Source: Cacajao melanocephalus (taxonomy: Eukaryota > Chordata > Mammalia > Primates > Pitheciidae). Taken from it: a stretch of 64,000 bases of DNA. Within the stretch, counting starts at the first letter, position 1; each line of letters opens with the position of its first letter. The notes below the pieces were generated by a model that saw only the letters and a list, made by a program, of their open reading frames with translations, was not told where the DNA came from and made no database searches. The position numbers and the translations under genes were made by a program. Location: contig CAUYLG010071271.1 in assembly GCA_963573385.1 (NCBI GenBank), forward strand, positions 23,418 to 87,417, read 5' to 3'. This document shows positions 12,976 to 26,940 of the stretch, piece after piece.

Positions 12976-13293
12976 TTAAAAGTGGAAGAAGCACATATTT
13001 TGTTAAGTTCTCCTAGAATGGTAAAGTAAGCCTTAGTATAAAAGGCTACTTTTACATTAAGAATTTGGCTACTTCTTCAACTCAACAGAAACCTAACTGT
13101 GCAGAGAGTATCACCAGCAACTGCATGCCTTGTTTGGGAACCAGGGGGCAGAAGATAGCCACAAGAAGGTATGTTGTAGAGACCAGTCTGGACCAGAATC
13201 CACCTGTGGTCACAGATACAGTGTAAAACAAGGGTCAAGAGTCCAGAAATACTCATAAACTTATGGCCAGCTGATTTGGGGATTTTGTTTTTG

Positions 13294-13585
13294 GTTTTTT
13301 TCTTGAGACAAAGTCTTGGTCTCTTGCTCAGGCCGGAATGCAGTGGTGTAATCATGGCTCACTGCAACCTCAACCTCCCGGATTCAAGTGATCTCACCTC
13401 AGCCTCCCAAGTAGCTGGTACTATAGGTCTGTGCCACCATGCCCTGCTAATTAAAAAATTTTTTTTGTAGTGATGGGGTCTCACTATGTTGCCCAGGCTG
13501 GTCTCAAACTTCTAGACTCAAGCAATCCTCCTACCTGAGCCTCCCAAAGTGCTGGGATTACAGGCATGAGCCACGGTGCCCGACT
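13294..13585 (-). mobile_element. Alu element
   Basis: Full-length minus-strand Alu from a T-run to the complement of an Alu head. It is somewhat diverged. Confidence 0.93.
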
Positions 13586-13689
13586 CACCAATGGATTTTT
13601 GACCAGGGTGCCAAGTCCGAGAGAAAAAGTAGAAACAAACAGCGCTGAGACAACTGGATTTTCTTTCATGCAAAAAATGAAATGGGACC

Positions 13690-15215
<1,526 letters not shown>

Positions 15216-16800
15216 CACTAAGAATGAAAAATCAGAAACTGAATTAAAAAAAATTTATAATATCATTGAAAAATATGCAGAATTTAGGGGCACATCTTAA
15301 AAAAGAGGTGAAAGACATATGCTGAAACCTACAAATATGACTGAGGGAAATTAAGATAATCTAAATAAACAGAGATACATACTATGTTCATGAACTGCAA
15401 GGCCCAATGTTACTAAGATGTCAACTCTCCCCAAATTGATCTATAAAGTTAACAAAATCCCATTCAAAATTCCAGGAGGTTTTCTTGAGGGGTGCCGAGT
15501 AGAACTTGAAAAACTTATTGTTAAATTAAGTTTTTAAATGTGAAACTGAAAAGGATCTAGAATAGTCAAAACAACTTTGTAAAAGAAAGACAAAGTTAAA
15601 GGCCTAAACTGCCAGATTTCAATATTTATTATATAAGCATTTTTTGTTATTGGCATCAATAAAGACAAATGGATCAAGATAACAGAAGAGAGAGTATAAA
15701 CTTACAAACAATAATCAACTGATTTTCCATAAAGGTACAGAGGCAATTTATCAGAAAAAAAGAAGGTCTTTTTCAATGAATGCTGTGGGAACAACTGGAT
15801 ACCCATTTTTTAAAATGAATCTCATACTGTATGCAAAAAAGTTAACTCAAAATGTAGCAAAGATCGAAATTTAAAATGTAAAATTAGAAAATTCCTAGGA
15901 AAACCTTTGTCACCTCATAGTAGTCAATGATTTCTTAGATACAACATCAGAAGATCGGAAGAATAATCTATTGAAAAAATTGATAAACTGGATTTCATCA
16001 AAAGCAAAAACTTCTGCTCTTGAAAATACATAAGAAAATGAAAACAAAGGCACAGACTTTTGCAAGTCATATATCTGATAAAGGACACGTATCCAGAATA
16101 TACAAAGAACTCTCAAAACTCAAAAAGGAAACAACCCAACTTTAAGATGGGTTGTTAAACATTTTAACAGAAACTTCTCCAAAGAAGAGATATGAATAGC
16201 AATAAGCACATGAAAAGATGCTCAACATCATTAGTCATCAAGGAAATACACAATGAAACCACAATGACATACCACTGCATACCTGTTAGAATGGCTAAAA
16301 TTAAAAAGACTGGCTGTGCCAACTGTCACAGAAATGTAGAGGAACTGGAACTCTCATACAGTGTTCATGAGAAGGTAAAACGGTCCAACCACTTTGGAAA
16401 AGTTGGGCTGTTTCTTAAAAAGTTAAATGTAGACCTGTCATATGATTCGGCCATTCCACTGCTTTGCTAGGTATTTGCCTAAGAGAAACAAAAACGTACG
16501 TCCATACAAAGACCTGTATATGAATACTCACAAAAGCTTTATTTGTAATAGCCAAAAAGTGGAAACAACCCAAATGTCTATCAACAGGTGATGGGATAAA
16601 TAAACTGTGATATATCCATGAATACTACTCAGCAATAAAAGGAAATGCTCTACTAATTCATGCAACAATTTTGAAGAATATCACAATAATTACACTGTCT
16701 GAAAGAGGCCAAACAAAAAAAGGGTTCATACTGATTATTCCATTTATACAAAATTCTAGGAAATGAAGCAGATCAGTGGTTCCCTGAGGATGGGTGGAGC
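15216..16800 (+). mobile_element. Second L1 3' fragment
   Basis: A separate plus-strand stretch again runs through L1 ORF2-end-like text (near 15,985 and 16,200-16,300) and the same 3' region. Two independent L1 tails are therefore arranged in tandem. No intact frame remains. Confidence 0.7.
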
Positions 16801-16889
16801 AGGTGTGGGGAATTGGAAGAGGAGCAAGAACGAAGTTTTACAAAGAGGCAGGAGGACACACACAGGTTTCCATGCTGTTTCCAAACACA

Positions 16890-17470
16890 CTAGGCACACT
16901 ACTACCTCAGGACGTTGTCACTTGCTGCTCCTTTCCATGGAGCATTCTTCCATTAACCACATGACTCATTCCCTTGCCTCTTTCAGATCTCTGATGAAAT
17001 ACTCCCTCATCAGAGTTTCCCTGACCACACTATATGACACAGCACACTCACCACCCCCAGCACCCCCATGCAGTCAGACTCTCTGCATACTCTGCTTTAT
17101 TTTTCTTCTTAGCACTTTATCATATTATATAAGCCTCTTAGCACTGATACATTATATACACATATATATGTCTTGTCTATATCTCCCCCAACTAGATAGT
17201 AAGAACTATAAGACCATGGACTTTGTTTCATCCACTGTTCTGTCTCCAGTGCCTGAAACGTTGCCTGGCATTTAGAAGGTGCTCAGTAAAAGCATATTGA
17301 GTGAATGGACCCACCTTAAGAGGTAGGTACCATTATTATTGTCTATTTGTTGATGGAGGTTAAGTCACTTGACTAAAGTCATATAACCAATAATTGAAGG
17401 ACCTGGGCTTCAAAGCCAGGTCACTTTGACCCCAAAATCCAAGTTCTGAGCACTGATGCTATTTTGTTTC
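16890..17470 (+). repeat. L2 3' end followed by MIR-like fragment
   Basis: About 16,890-17,312 reads as an L2 3' end (ending in the familiar 'ggtgctcagtaaaagcatattgagtgaatgg'-type text, here at 17,278-17,308). About 17,315-17,465 resembles an MIR. Both are old and diverged. Confidence 0.5.
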
Positions 17471-17482
17471 AGAGTCTGAGAG

Positions 17483-17485
17483 GCC

Positions 17486-17531
<46 letters not shown>

Positions 17532-17565
17532 CTCTCTCACACACACATACACACACACTCATAAT
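17483..17565. repeat. (CT)n(CA)n microsatellite
   Basis: A run of CT dinucleotides changes into interrupted CA repeats. Confidence 0.95.
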
Positions 17566-18928
17566 TGTAAAACAATGCAGTCAAAGTGGCTGCCTGTGGG
17601 AAAAGAAATCAATTTACTCCTTCTGGAGGACAATCGACAGTAGCCAAAATTGGAAACTAACAATCCTTCTTCAGGAGTTTAATTGAATAATCAGACATGA
17701 GGCGGAAATGTCACAAAAACAAAGATGTTTCACACAAAATTATTTATAATAGCAAAGAATTGGAAAGAACAACAAAGTCCCCACAAGGGAGTGATTGAAG
17801 TAGAGCAGAAATGAAGTGGAGTCAGGAAGTAACAGAAGATGATGCCTGATGTGATCAATTTTTCTCAAAGGAACAGGAGGCAGGGCCATTTATGTAACAC
17901 ATGGGGCTGCAGATGACGGTCAAGCAGAGAGAGGTCTTGAGAGTGAGGAAGGTTTGGAAGGGCTGTTGTGGGCAATAGGAGTGAAGCTCATCAGGGAGAA
18001 GCAGAAAGACTGAGCGACTGTTTTGGTGGCCTGGCTAAAGATGAAGACCATGAAAGTGGTGACATCCTGCACAGGCATGTCATTTTTGTTGTAGGGTTCT
18101 AGTGTCATAAGAAGAAAGGAGATGGAGATTCTAACACATTGATCCATGCCAGGCTGGAGTCATGCCAAGCATATGTGAGGGAATAAAAAGTGCTGGAGTG
18201 AGTGATTGAAAATAATCTATCATGTGATACAAGCTGGGAAGACAAGGAGAGAGTCCAGGAAAAGTGTAGTAGGCCAGGAGAAAATGCAGAGATGAAGGCA
18301 GACACCTTTGTGGTGTGGCAGGAACAATGTATAAGGAACATGCCTGAGGTCAAAGAGTCAGCAATTCGTGTGTATGAGATTAGAAGTGAAGCAATTCCAG
18401 CTGTCAGCATCTAGGAATTTATCCTGTGAATAACTGAAGAGAAGTGTCTAGAATGAGAAGGTCCAGAAATTGTGAGTGAAGTGTGGTAGTTTGGTCACTG
18501 ATATGGGCACTGAAGCCTTTGAGGATGAAGCTTGAGTGGAGACAAAATGGTTAATGGGGTGCCAAGCTGTGGAAAACAATGGACTTGATGATACCTACTT
18601 TGTGCCAGTCATTCTACATAGATCCTTTCCTTTTATCTTTATAACAATCAGTGGTATAGATAAGGAGATTTGGAGAGTTCAAGGTCAATATCCAAGTTTT
18701 GAGGAGTCCATTTGGCTGTGGATGCTGACTAGAGAATATGATGATCAGGGAAGGGTCTGATTTTGAATCTGTCGAGTTAAAGCTGTTGGCTGAATATCTA
18801 GATGGAGACGTCTACAGGCATTTAGACATGTAGGGCTAAGTCTTGGCAAAAAGGCTGGAGTTGAAAGCATAGATTTCTGTGTTAAAAGCATTGTGTTGAT
18901 AACTGGGACCAAGGAGTAGCCTGAGAAT
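17566..18928. other. TUB intron, no gene recognised
   Basis: Mostly unique AT/GA-rich intron sequence with an MIR-like piece near 18,580-18,690. No coding exon is supported. Confidence 0.5.
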
Positions 18929-18985
18929 AGAATGGAACAGGATGGAACAGAACGGAACGGAACAGAATGGAATGGAATGGAAAAG
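18929..18985 (+). repeat. Short GGAAT/GGAAC pentamer array
   Basis: About ten degenerate pentamers of the GGAAT/GGAAC type occur in a row, like a fragment of (GGAAT)n satellite. Confidence 0.85.
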
Positions 18986-19074
18986 AGGAGCACTTTGGCA
19001 TGTGCTCAAATGTGGACAGTGGGGACCTAGGAGAAGCCAGAAATTTTTTAAATGTAGGCAATCATATTTTGGTA

Positions 19075-19535
19075 GATTGGAAAAGTGGCCACAGATTTTC
19101 AGCTCCTGCCTTCAAGAGTTAAGGACTATTTCCCACCCCTGAAATGTGGGCTGGCATTCTGACTTACTTTGACCAACACAATGTGGCAGAATGATATGTA
19201 AGTTCTAAACCTAGGCCTCAAGAAACCCTGCAGCTTCTGCTCCCTCACTGGAATCTCTTCCACCACCATGTGTGCAAACTTGAGTGAGCCTGCTGCAAGA
19301 TGAGAGAGCATGTGGAGAGAGGGCCCAGCTGCTCTAGCCTTCCCAGTAGGGGCACCAGATATGTGAGCAAGCCCAGCCCAGAAAAGCTGAGCCTGGCCCA
19401 GACCACAAAACCGCCCAGCTGAGCTCAGCCCAAACTGCTGATCCACAGACTCTTGTGCTAACTCAAACAGTTGTCGTTTTAAGCCACTAAGTTTAGGAGT
19501 GACTTGTTACATGGCAATAGATAACTGATACACAC
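19075..19535 (+). mobile_element. MaLR-like LTR fragment (MLT1 type)
   Basis: The end 'ttttaagccactaagtttag' (19,477-19,496) and following 'caatagataactgatacac' are typical of mammalian MLT1-type LTR ends. Exact subfamily not determined. Confidence 0.5.
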
Positions 19536-20159
19536 ATGGCCCAGAATCAAGGGGGACAACAGCTTAGATAAACACACGGAAGAGAGGTCAACTTATAGGA
19601 GAACTTGAAGGAGAGGCGTTCCCCAGGTTCAAAGATGTGATGGGGGCAGAAATCAGAGACCAGTGCTGGAAAGTGAAAGTTAACTATTAACAGTGGTTCC
19701 TTACAGAGTTGGGATGGGATGAGGTCCTGTGTACCCAATGTATGAGTTGCTTGAATAATGGTTTTAACAGCTTTATTGAGGACTGTGTAAATTTTTGAAT
19801 AATTCAATATTTATGTCTTAAAAAACAAGTACTGATTAGAACATAGAGGTGGTGATGTGGACTAATGGTTCAGGAGAGTAGGTAAACCAGGTGCATCACA
19901 ATCAGCCAGAAAGTTTTATACAAACATTGAGCCCAGGGTCCTACCCCTGGATAGTATGATTCAGTTAGTGTGGACAAGGGCCAGATAAGTTGTGTTCTTC
20001 ATATAGTTCCCTAGGTATTGAGGTTTTCAGGATGAGAAGAAAAGAGTTCTGAAGACAGAAGTCCAGAAAGTGTCTTTACTTAGGGGTCTGAAAGGAGAAA
20101 AATGATTTTCAAACTAAGCTTCTGTGAAAGACTATAGTTCCAGAAACATTGACAATATG

Positions 20160-20690
<531 letters not shown>

Positions 20691-20804
20691 GTTTGCTTTT
20701 ACAGGGGAAAATTATTTACTATATGGAATTAGCTCAACTTTAAGTTTTTATCCCACATATGTATTAGACCTTTGGAATATAACACTGTTTATTTCTGATA
20801 GAAT

Positions 20805-20915
20805 CTAGACTGTGAGCTCATCTCTGGGAGGAAATTGTCTTTTCATCATCTTATCTCCAGGGCCCAGGATATAGTTCGCATTCAATACAAGTTTGTTGAA
20901 TGAGCAAATGAATGT
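20805..20915 (+). repeat. L2 3' end fragment
   Basis: Text ending 'tacaagtttgttgaatgagc' then 'aaatgaatg' matches the terminal part of L2 elements. Diverged. Confidence 0.5.
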
Positions 20916-21729
20916 GTGGATTTGGGATCTGAACCAAAGTTTGTAGGTTTTGTTATTTTAAGATTAATATTCCAATAATGTTAGCGCTCTTCTCCACGTA
21001 GAGCGCTACTTTTAAAAAGGCAGGTGCACTGGAATCGTGAGATGGACAGCAGATTTCCTGGGGTTGTGCAAGGCAGGGTTGATGAAGAAACAGAATTAAC
21101 CAATTCAGACCATGTATTTCCCCAAAAAAGGCAATGAAAGGAAAAAAAGAGGTGGATCAGTTGCACCCATCTCCAGGAGGGAGACAAGACAAACTTGAAT
21201 AGGTTTTACAGGCTGAAGAGAGATCACCAGTAGAGGCGAAGGTGCAGATGGAGTAGACAGGTGGGATTAATAGAGGGCAAGACCCAGGGAAGGTGAGGAG
21301 GGGTCCTAGGGGAACTGGTCTTGGGTACGAGGGACACCTGTTCCTCCGAATCTAGGCAAACAAGGGCTGTTAAAGATGCAGAGAGGTTTTTGGCAGAGTA
21401 AAGGGAAGGAGAGCACAGGAAGCAGGACTTCACAGAGACGAGAGCGGCCCAGTAGATGAAGTTTCTCTTCCAGCCCTCACCATCTAGGGCCATGGGTCAG
21501 GAAATTTAACTCCAGAATTCTGCAGATCGATATGGGGTCACGAAACTTAAATAATAATAATAATAATAAACTACTATGTACTATCATAGTTTCATTTCAA
21601 ATAGAGGGGTGGCATTTAACACACCAACAAAAGGTACAACGGGCATAACCTAGAATAAATCGACTCAGCTTTATGACCAACTCACTCTGTTCTTATTTTT
21701 TTTTCATTTCGCCAGGGAGGATGACTCCT
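20916..21729. other. Intron next to the CpG island
   Basis: No gene or recognised repeat family seen, apart from an (AAT)n run at 21549-21569. Confidence 0.5.
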
Positions 21730-22735
21730 TCCTCCAGGACGAGTGCGTGGGGAGCGCGGCTCCAGACCGCCCACGCCGGCAGCCGCTCGCCATCCCCGCG
21801 GGGCGGGCGCGGAGCCTGGCAACACGAGGGCGCCGCTTCTGAGCCCAGACAGCCGGCCCGGGCTGCCGTCCCGCCCCGCGGAGTAGGCAGCGACTCGCAG
21901 GGTCCGGGGCAGCCAGCGGGGCACTCTGTCCCGGGCCAGCCTCGGTCCCCGCTGAGGGCCAGCTGGGCGCAGACCCCGGCGGGCGCATTCCGGAGCCGAG
22001 GGCGCCCCTCCTCGCCCCGCCCGCCCGGGGCCCACCCCGGCCCCTGCCCCGCCCCTCCCGGCGCCTCCTCCGCGCCCTTTCTCGGGGTCCCCCCGCGGAG
22101 CGACCCTGGCGGGGCAGCCGGGGTGGGGGCGGGGTGGGGCAGAGGTGACAGCTCGCTGGTTCCAGTGCCCGGGTGCCCTCCTCCGACAGCTCTGCCCGGT
22201 GGATGTGGGGACACCACCCTCGCTCGAGCTCCGCTGCGCGTACCCGAGGCTCTGGGTCCTAGATGCCCGAGGGTCCCCGGGTGCCCGAACCCACCCTGGG
22301 GGTCGGGACGCTCGCGCCGGTCCTCGCCCCCGGAGGCCCGCTTCTCCCGCAGGAGAGCGAGGGTCAGCAGGCGCTCACGCAGGGCCGCCCTTCGGGCGCC
22401 CTACCTGTCGTAGCTCCAGCGGCTGTAGGACAGGGTCCGGTGGCTGCTGACTCCCTCCATCGCCGCCTCCGGCTCCGCTCGGGGCTCGGCGGGCGGCGGC
22501 GGCGGCGCTGGGCTCGGGGCTGGCTCGCTAGCTGCGGGCCGGGCCGGGGCGCGGGCGGAGGACTGTACCATTCGCCCCCCGGGGGGTGACCCCCCCCACC
22601 CTCCGGCTCTGCCAATGGCGGGGACGCGCGACTGCGGGGACCCGGGCCCGTGAGGCCCCCTCCCCCGCGCTCGGGTCCCGCGGGGGCGCGGCTGCGGCAG
22701 CCTGGGCGGCTTATTTATTTATTTCCGAGATGTGC
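21730..22735. promoter_or_regulatory. CpG island with upstream TUB promoter
   Basis: This kilobase is strongly G+C-rich with dense CpG, unlike the flanking AT-rich intergenic DNA. It covers the upstream TUB exon and a GGC/GCC run at 22488-22508. On the minus strand an AAATAAATAAATAA tract (22711-22724) sits within otherwise GC-rich sequence and could serve as a TATA-like element, placing a start near 22680 (inference). Long open frames on both strands here are by-products of base composition. Confidence 0.8.
22405..22571 (-). CDS. TUB: Upstream alternative first coding exon of TUB
   Basis: Inside a CpG island, a minus-strand ATG at 22460 opens MEGVSSHRTLSYSRWSYD followed by two bases (AG) and a CAG|GTAG donor at 22405/22404. 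That phase equals the one at the end of TUB exon 2, so splicing to the shared TUB exon would give ...YDS-VLDDEG. The position, about 22 kb past the EIF3F 3' end on the same strand, fits the upstream TUB transcript start I recall from human annotation. The ATG at 22460 has G at -3 and +4. A further in-frame ATG at 22571 (C at -3, weaker) would add 37 mostly Pro/Ala residues with no stop between; which start is used is unknown. The frame hits TAG just inside the intron. Gene assignment is inference from synteny and phase, since the 18 residues have no domain. Confidence 0.68.
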
Positions 22736-22740
22736 TCCGC

Positions 22741-22754
22741 GTCGCCATGACAAC
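22741..22754 (+). promoter_or_regulatory. RFX X-box motif upstream of the distal TUB exon
   Basis: GTCGCCATGACAAC fits the ciliary X-box consensus RTHNCC(AT)RRNRAC at every position. It lies 281 bp upstream of the ATG at 22460 and just upstream of the TATA-like tract. RFX transcription factors bind such sites in ciliary genes. Binding here is inference. Confidence 0.6.
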
Positions 22755-24746
22755 CGCTCCATCTTTTCCGGCGTCACTAGGGCACCGCTGCTTTCAAACC
22801 TTCCCGGGACAGGGGTTGCTAAGAGGCTGCTCCGGCTTCTGCTCGCCTGGGAGTCCCGGCTCCGCTCTCCCCACTCAGGGCCCTTCTGCAGAGGCGACCT
22901 CCTTTCCTGCGAGGGAGTCTTCAGCCAACCTCCCACGATCAAGTCCCCCCCTTCTTGGGAATGGGAATAGCCATCCCCCAATTTCCTAGATTCCCGCCGT
23001 CTCCCCGCCCCTTCTTCCCCAGGATGGAAGTCTTGAAACCACTGTCCCCTCCTCTCTTCAAACTGCCTCCCTCCTTACCGAGAATGGAAATCCACTCCTC
23101 CCTCCCTCTCTCCCGGGTGGATTCCCTCGGCTCTGCTATCTGGTCTATTATGGCCCTCTTGGGTTCCGAAGACCAAGCTCTGTAAACACTTCCATTTCTA
23201 GGCCACCTCGTTCTGTTTATGTCCCTTTGTGCTTTCTCTTCATTACTACTGAAAATCCTTTGGAAAAAGTCCAGGTGTCTTGGCTCAGTCAGGGGACAGT
23301 TTGTCTGACAGTGACCCAGGGAAGGCTACGGCAAGAAGGCCCGCCTGGATGGGGCGGGTGGGGCAGGGAGAGCTGGCTGGCGCCTTCTTGTCTGCCTGGC
23401 CTCCATCCCCTTCCCTTCCCCCACCTTAGGCGGATGGCTTTAGGGATTTACAGGTATAATCTTCTTGCAGAGGTCGCAAGAGCCTAAGAAGGACCTTTTG
23501 GGCGGTTGCTGTGGGGTGGCTGGCTAACTTCACTGCCAGGGTCAGGGTCGGGGTGGAGGTGCTGACGTTCCCAGGAGGAGTGGAGGGGGAGGTAGGATTT
23601 TCGCTACACTAATCCAAGGATCCTGACAACTCCTGTGAACTAGAGTTAACCCTGTGGGTTACAGAGGTTGCAACTGGCAGTGCACCTGTTGCATCCAACC
23701 CACAATCACAGGGGAAAAATGCTTTTCATTGAACAAATTGACAACACTTAAAAATTGGGAGATTTAATTAATACATCTAGCTTTCTTGAAAACTAAGACT
23801 GTTTGGCCGTGCTGGGCTGGTCTTCAGCATGGCAGGCGTAAAGCACAGAAGTGGCTGTCCTCTGCCCTGGGAGCAGGGAATCTGTTGTTCTATAGGCCTC
23901 TGGCCCTAGCCGGCCAGCTTTTCTCACTTACGTAACTTGCTTGGTCCTTATAGCTTTTAAGTTTGCCACTTATGTGCAATACAGCCATCTCTATAACCCT
24001 TGAAGTGCCCAACTTGCTCATAGAGCTACCCAAATGCATCATTAAGCAATATTTACCAAGGGCCAGGTACTGAGCAAAATGCTTTATGTACCAGGCAGAC
24101 ACTGTTACTGCCCCTTGTGGAGTTTACAGACTGATGTGCAAGGACTGACTCCCCCAAAAAGCCAGTGTTCCTGAACCACATCTGGACGGTGAGGCTCTTG
24201 GCACAAGCATGACCTCGGCAGTAGTGGAACTCCAGAATCAACTTGTTGCAACTGTGTGAAGCCTTATTTCATTGTTTAGGGGTAGGGGTCAGAGGTGAGC
24301 TTCCCTCTCTAGAGAAGGTGCGGGAGATTGTGGGGTCTCCCACAGAAACTGCAGGACCAGAGGCTACTGCTCCTGACTTGTCATAAGCCAAGTCCTAAGG
24401 ATGTCCCTTCTCCAGAGGACAGGCTTCATCCAGCAGCATCACCCCAGCCCAATCCATGCTGGCTCAAAGCCAGCAGTCACAGAGCCCTCCGGAGACTGAC
24501 ATTTGGGCACTGGCTGCCAGGTGCCTGCAGCCTGCCTTGGTGAGGCCACTGTAGCTACAAAAGCCAGTAAACCTGCTACTGGTTCTTATAGCCTTCACCT
24601 CCAAATCCTGAAACCCTCTAGAAGTGCAAACAAGAAGCCCAAGGCTAGGTGTCCAGAACCAAGGCTGAAAGCCGTAGAGAAGCTATACCCCAGACATCCC
24701 TAGGAGAACTCTGGGCTAGGCAGTTGGAGGAGGCCAAACAAAGCTC
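22755..24746. other. Flank upstream of the distal TUB promoter
   Basis: GC-moderate unique sequence. Short segments at 23315-23337 and about 23485-23501 resemble pieces next to the exon copy at 24747, suggesting all came along in one rearranged duplication. No gene is seen. Confidence 0.45.
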
Positions 24747-24828
24747 CTACGTATCATAGCTCCAGTGGCTGTAGCACAGGGTCCAGTGGCTGCTGACTCC
24801 TTTCATTGTGGCCTCCGGCTCCACTCAT
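24747..24828 (-). pseudogene. Decayed duplicate of the upstream TUB exon
   Basis: About 80 bp align to 22401-22482 with about 12 differences (roughly 85% identity), largely C-to-T/G-to-A changes. The minus-strand ATG (24806) and open frame survive as MKGVSSHWTLCYSHWSYDT, but the exon end CAG|GTAG is now TAC|GTAG and the CpG island is not copied. A further 20/23 match links 24830-24852 to 23315-23337. It is a relic, probably not spliced. Confidence 0.8.
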
Positions 24829-24929
24829 AACCAGAGAAGGCTATGGCAAGACCTTTTGAGGTAGGACCTTTTGACCCTTATCAATGCCAGGAGCTGTGCA
24901 TCAGCAATCTGTAGGAGGAGGACGTGTGG

Positions 24930-25400
24930 CAGTGTTAAAGCATGGCCACGCCATCTTTGCCATTCCTCTTGTTGAGAAGCAAGGTCTATGTTACTTCCCC
25001 TTTAATCTGGATGCTATGTAACTTCTGAGGTTAAGTAATGAAAGGCCCTTCAACATCCCCTGTTCACTGGACCCCTGAGCTGACATGTTAGATGTCTGAC
25101 TACTGTGAAGCTGCCATGCTGTGAGAAAGCCCAAGCTACAAGGAAAGGTCATATGTGGGTGCTTCAATTGACAGTCCTGGCTGAGCCCAGCCTTCAAGTC
25201 CCCACAGCCATTCACCAGACATAGGACTGAAGAAGCCTTCAGATGATTACAGCCCCTAGCCCTTTAAGTCATCCCCAGCTGCTTGAGCCTTCCAGCTGAG
25301 CCCCAGATATCACAAAGGAGAGACAAGTCATCCTTGCTCTGCCCTGACCTGACCCAGAGAATCTGTGAACACTATGAAACGGTTGTTGTTTTACGCCATC
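24930..25400 (+). mobile_element. MLT1/MaLR-like LTR fragment
   Basis: Weakly preserved MaLR-type text, with an end near 'gaaacggttgttgttttacgcc' (25,376-25,397). Subfamily uncertain. Confidence 0.4.
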
Positions 25401-26940
25401 GATAACCAGGCAGGCAGAATTCTTCTCAGAGGAGCTGGTTCTTTTTCCTTGAAAGCTGATTCATGGGCCTTTGGTTATGACAGGAGGGGTCCCGGTTCAT
25501 CTGCAGAGGAGAGCTGCAACAAGGAAACTGGATTCTTCTGCACAGAAGAGCAACAGGAATTCAGGAGTTGTCCTTTGGTAGCTAGATGATGAGAGGTAGG
25601 GGTAAGACTGGAACTGGGAGAAGAGAGGATACACGTGAAAAGCTTGAGTAGAAAAAAGGTGAAATGGCAAAAAAATAGACTCTAAGAAAGAAAGTAACTG
25701 GTGAGGAATTCTGAGGGTAGGGGGCCAAAGAGCTTAAGGAATGGAGATGTCTGATGTTCTATTTTATGTTGGTTCCTGCTCCTTGGCGCTGCTCTATTAC
25801 CTCCAAAACTTTCAGAAAAAGTCTGATATGTATATGCCATCACCTCCTATGAATGATGCTTAGGGAATGCAGAAGGTGGGGCACTGTCCACAGTGGGACA
25901 CTTCATGGGACAAAGTGGAGTAGGAGGACGGCAACCCTGGCAGCTTATTGGAGACTGAGAAGTTAGGAGCAGGAATGCACATGCCGAGGAGACTAGGAGG
26001 GCATACCCCTTCCTCAGAATCTCTGGGAAGGGATCTTGGGAAGAATCAGTGAGAGTACTAGACTTGCCCAGATGAAAGAAGACAGGCTAGAGGTTGTCTA
26101 GGATTTCAAAAGAAAGCGTAAACTTAGAAGGCTGGAAGCTTCAGACCATGATGTGTGGCCAGTGGTCCTGGAACTAGGGGGTCTGGCTACTCTGCAGTAG
26201 CAAACAAGCAATGAAGAAACCCAAAACCAAGGCCTAGGACTAAGGGCCCATCATGGCAAAATGAGGTAGAGGGATCTGGGAGTCTATATCCTCAAAGAAT
26301 AAAAACTGGAAGGAAAAATCCCTTGTTGCAGCAGAGATGGAGAGTTATAAAGAGAAACTGCTTCCCAGGCTGAAACATGGTCTATACTCTTCAGAGTAAA
26401 GCTCTGGGGAAAAAAAATCTGCTAGTTAGAGCCAATGTGCTCCTAAGACCCACCCTTTCCCTTTAGTTTCCATTCCCACTGCCGCCACGATGTTTTACCC
26501 CAAGGAGCAATGGTTTCCCTTTAACATTCTGTGTTTAACATCCCTTTAGCACAATCCCTATGTTCCTCTAGAGCAGCTAGGAAGGGCTAGCTTCATTAAT
26601 TTTAGACGAAAGATGCAGGAAAATACAGAGTTATCACATGAAATGCATAAATGCAGGGTCCAGGACCCTGCACCATTCCACTGGTCATCTGCAGATATCT
26701 ATACTCTGATTCCAAAAGGTAGACTTGCCTACAGGATTTCCTTCCTAGACATCCTGTCAATACCCAAGGTCAAGAGGTGAAGACGCTCATTTCTGTTCTG
26801 AGAGACAGGCTGCATGTCCAGATGACTAGCACCTTGAATGACCTCACCAACTGATGGTTTCTCCCTACTCTCACATTTACAGAGGTTGGCTTCATCTTCA
26901 GCAGCCCAACCGAGTAACCACATTGCAATCTAATCGCTCC
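25401..26940. other. Intergenic, nothing recognised
   Basis: GA-rich unique sequence without a supported gene, RNA or clear repeat. Confidence 0.5.

Noticed and set aside
21673..22413. 246-codon plus-strand open frame across the CpG island
   Set aside because: Composition-driven GC-rich frame with Pro/Arg/Gly-rich text, no domain, and antisense to the TUB exon; comparable frames exist on the other strand.
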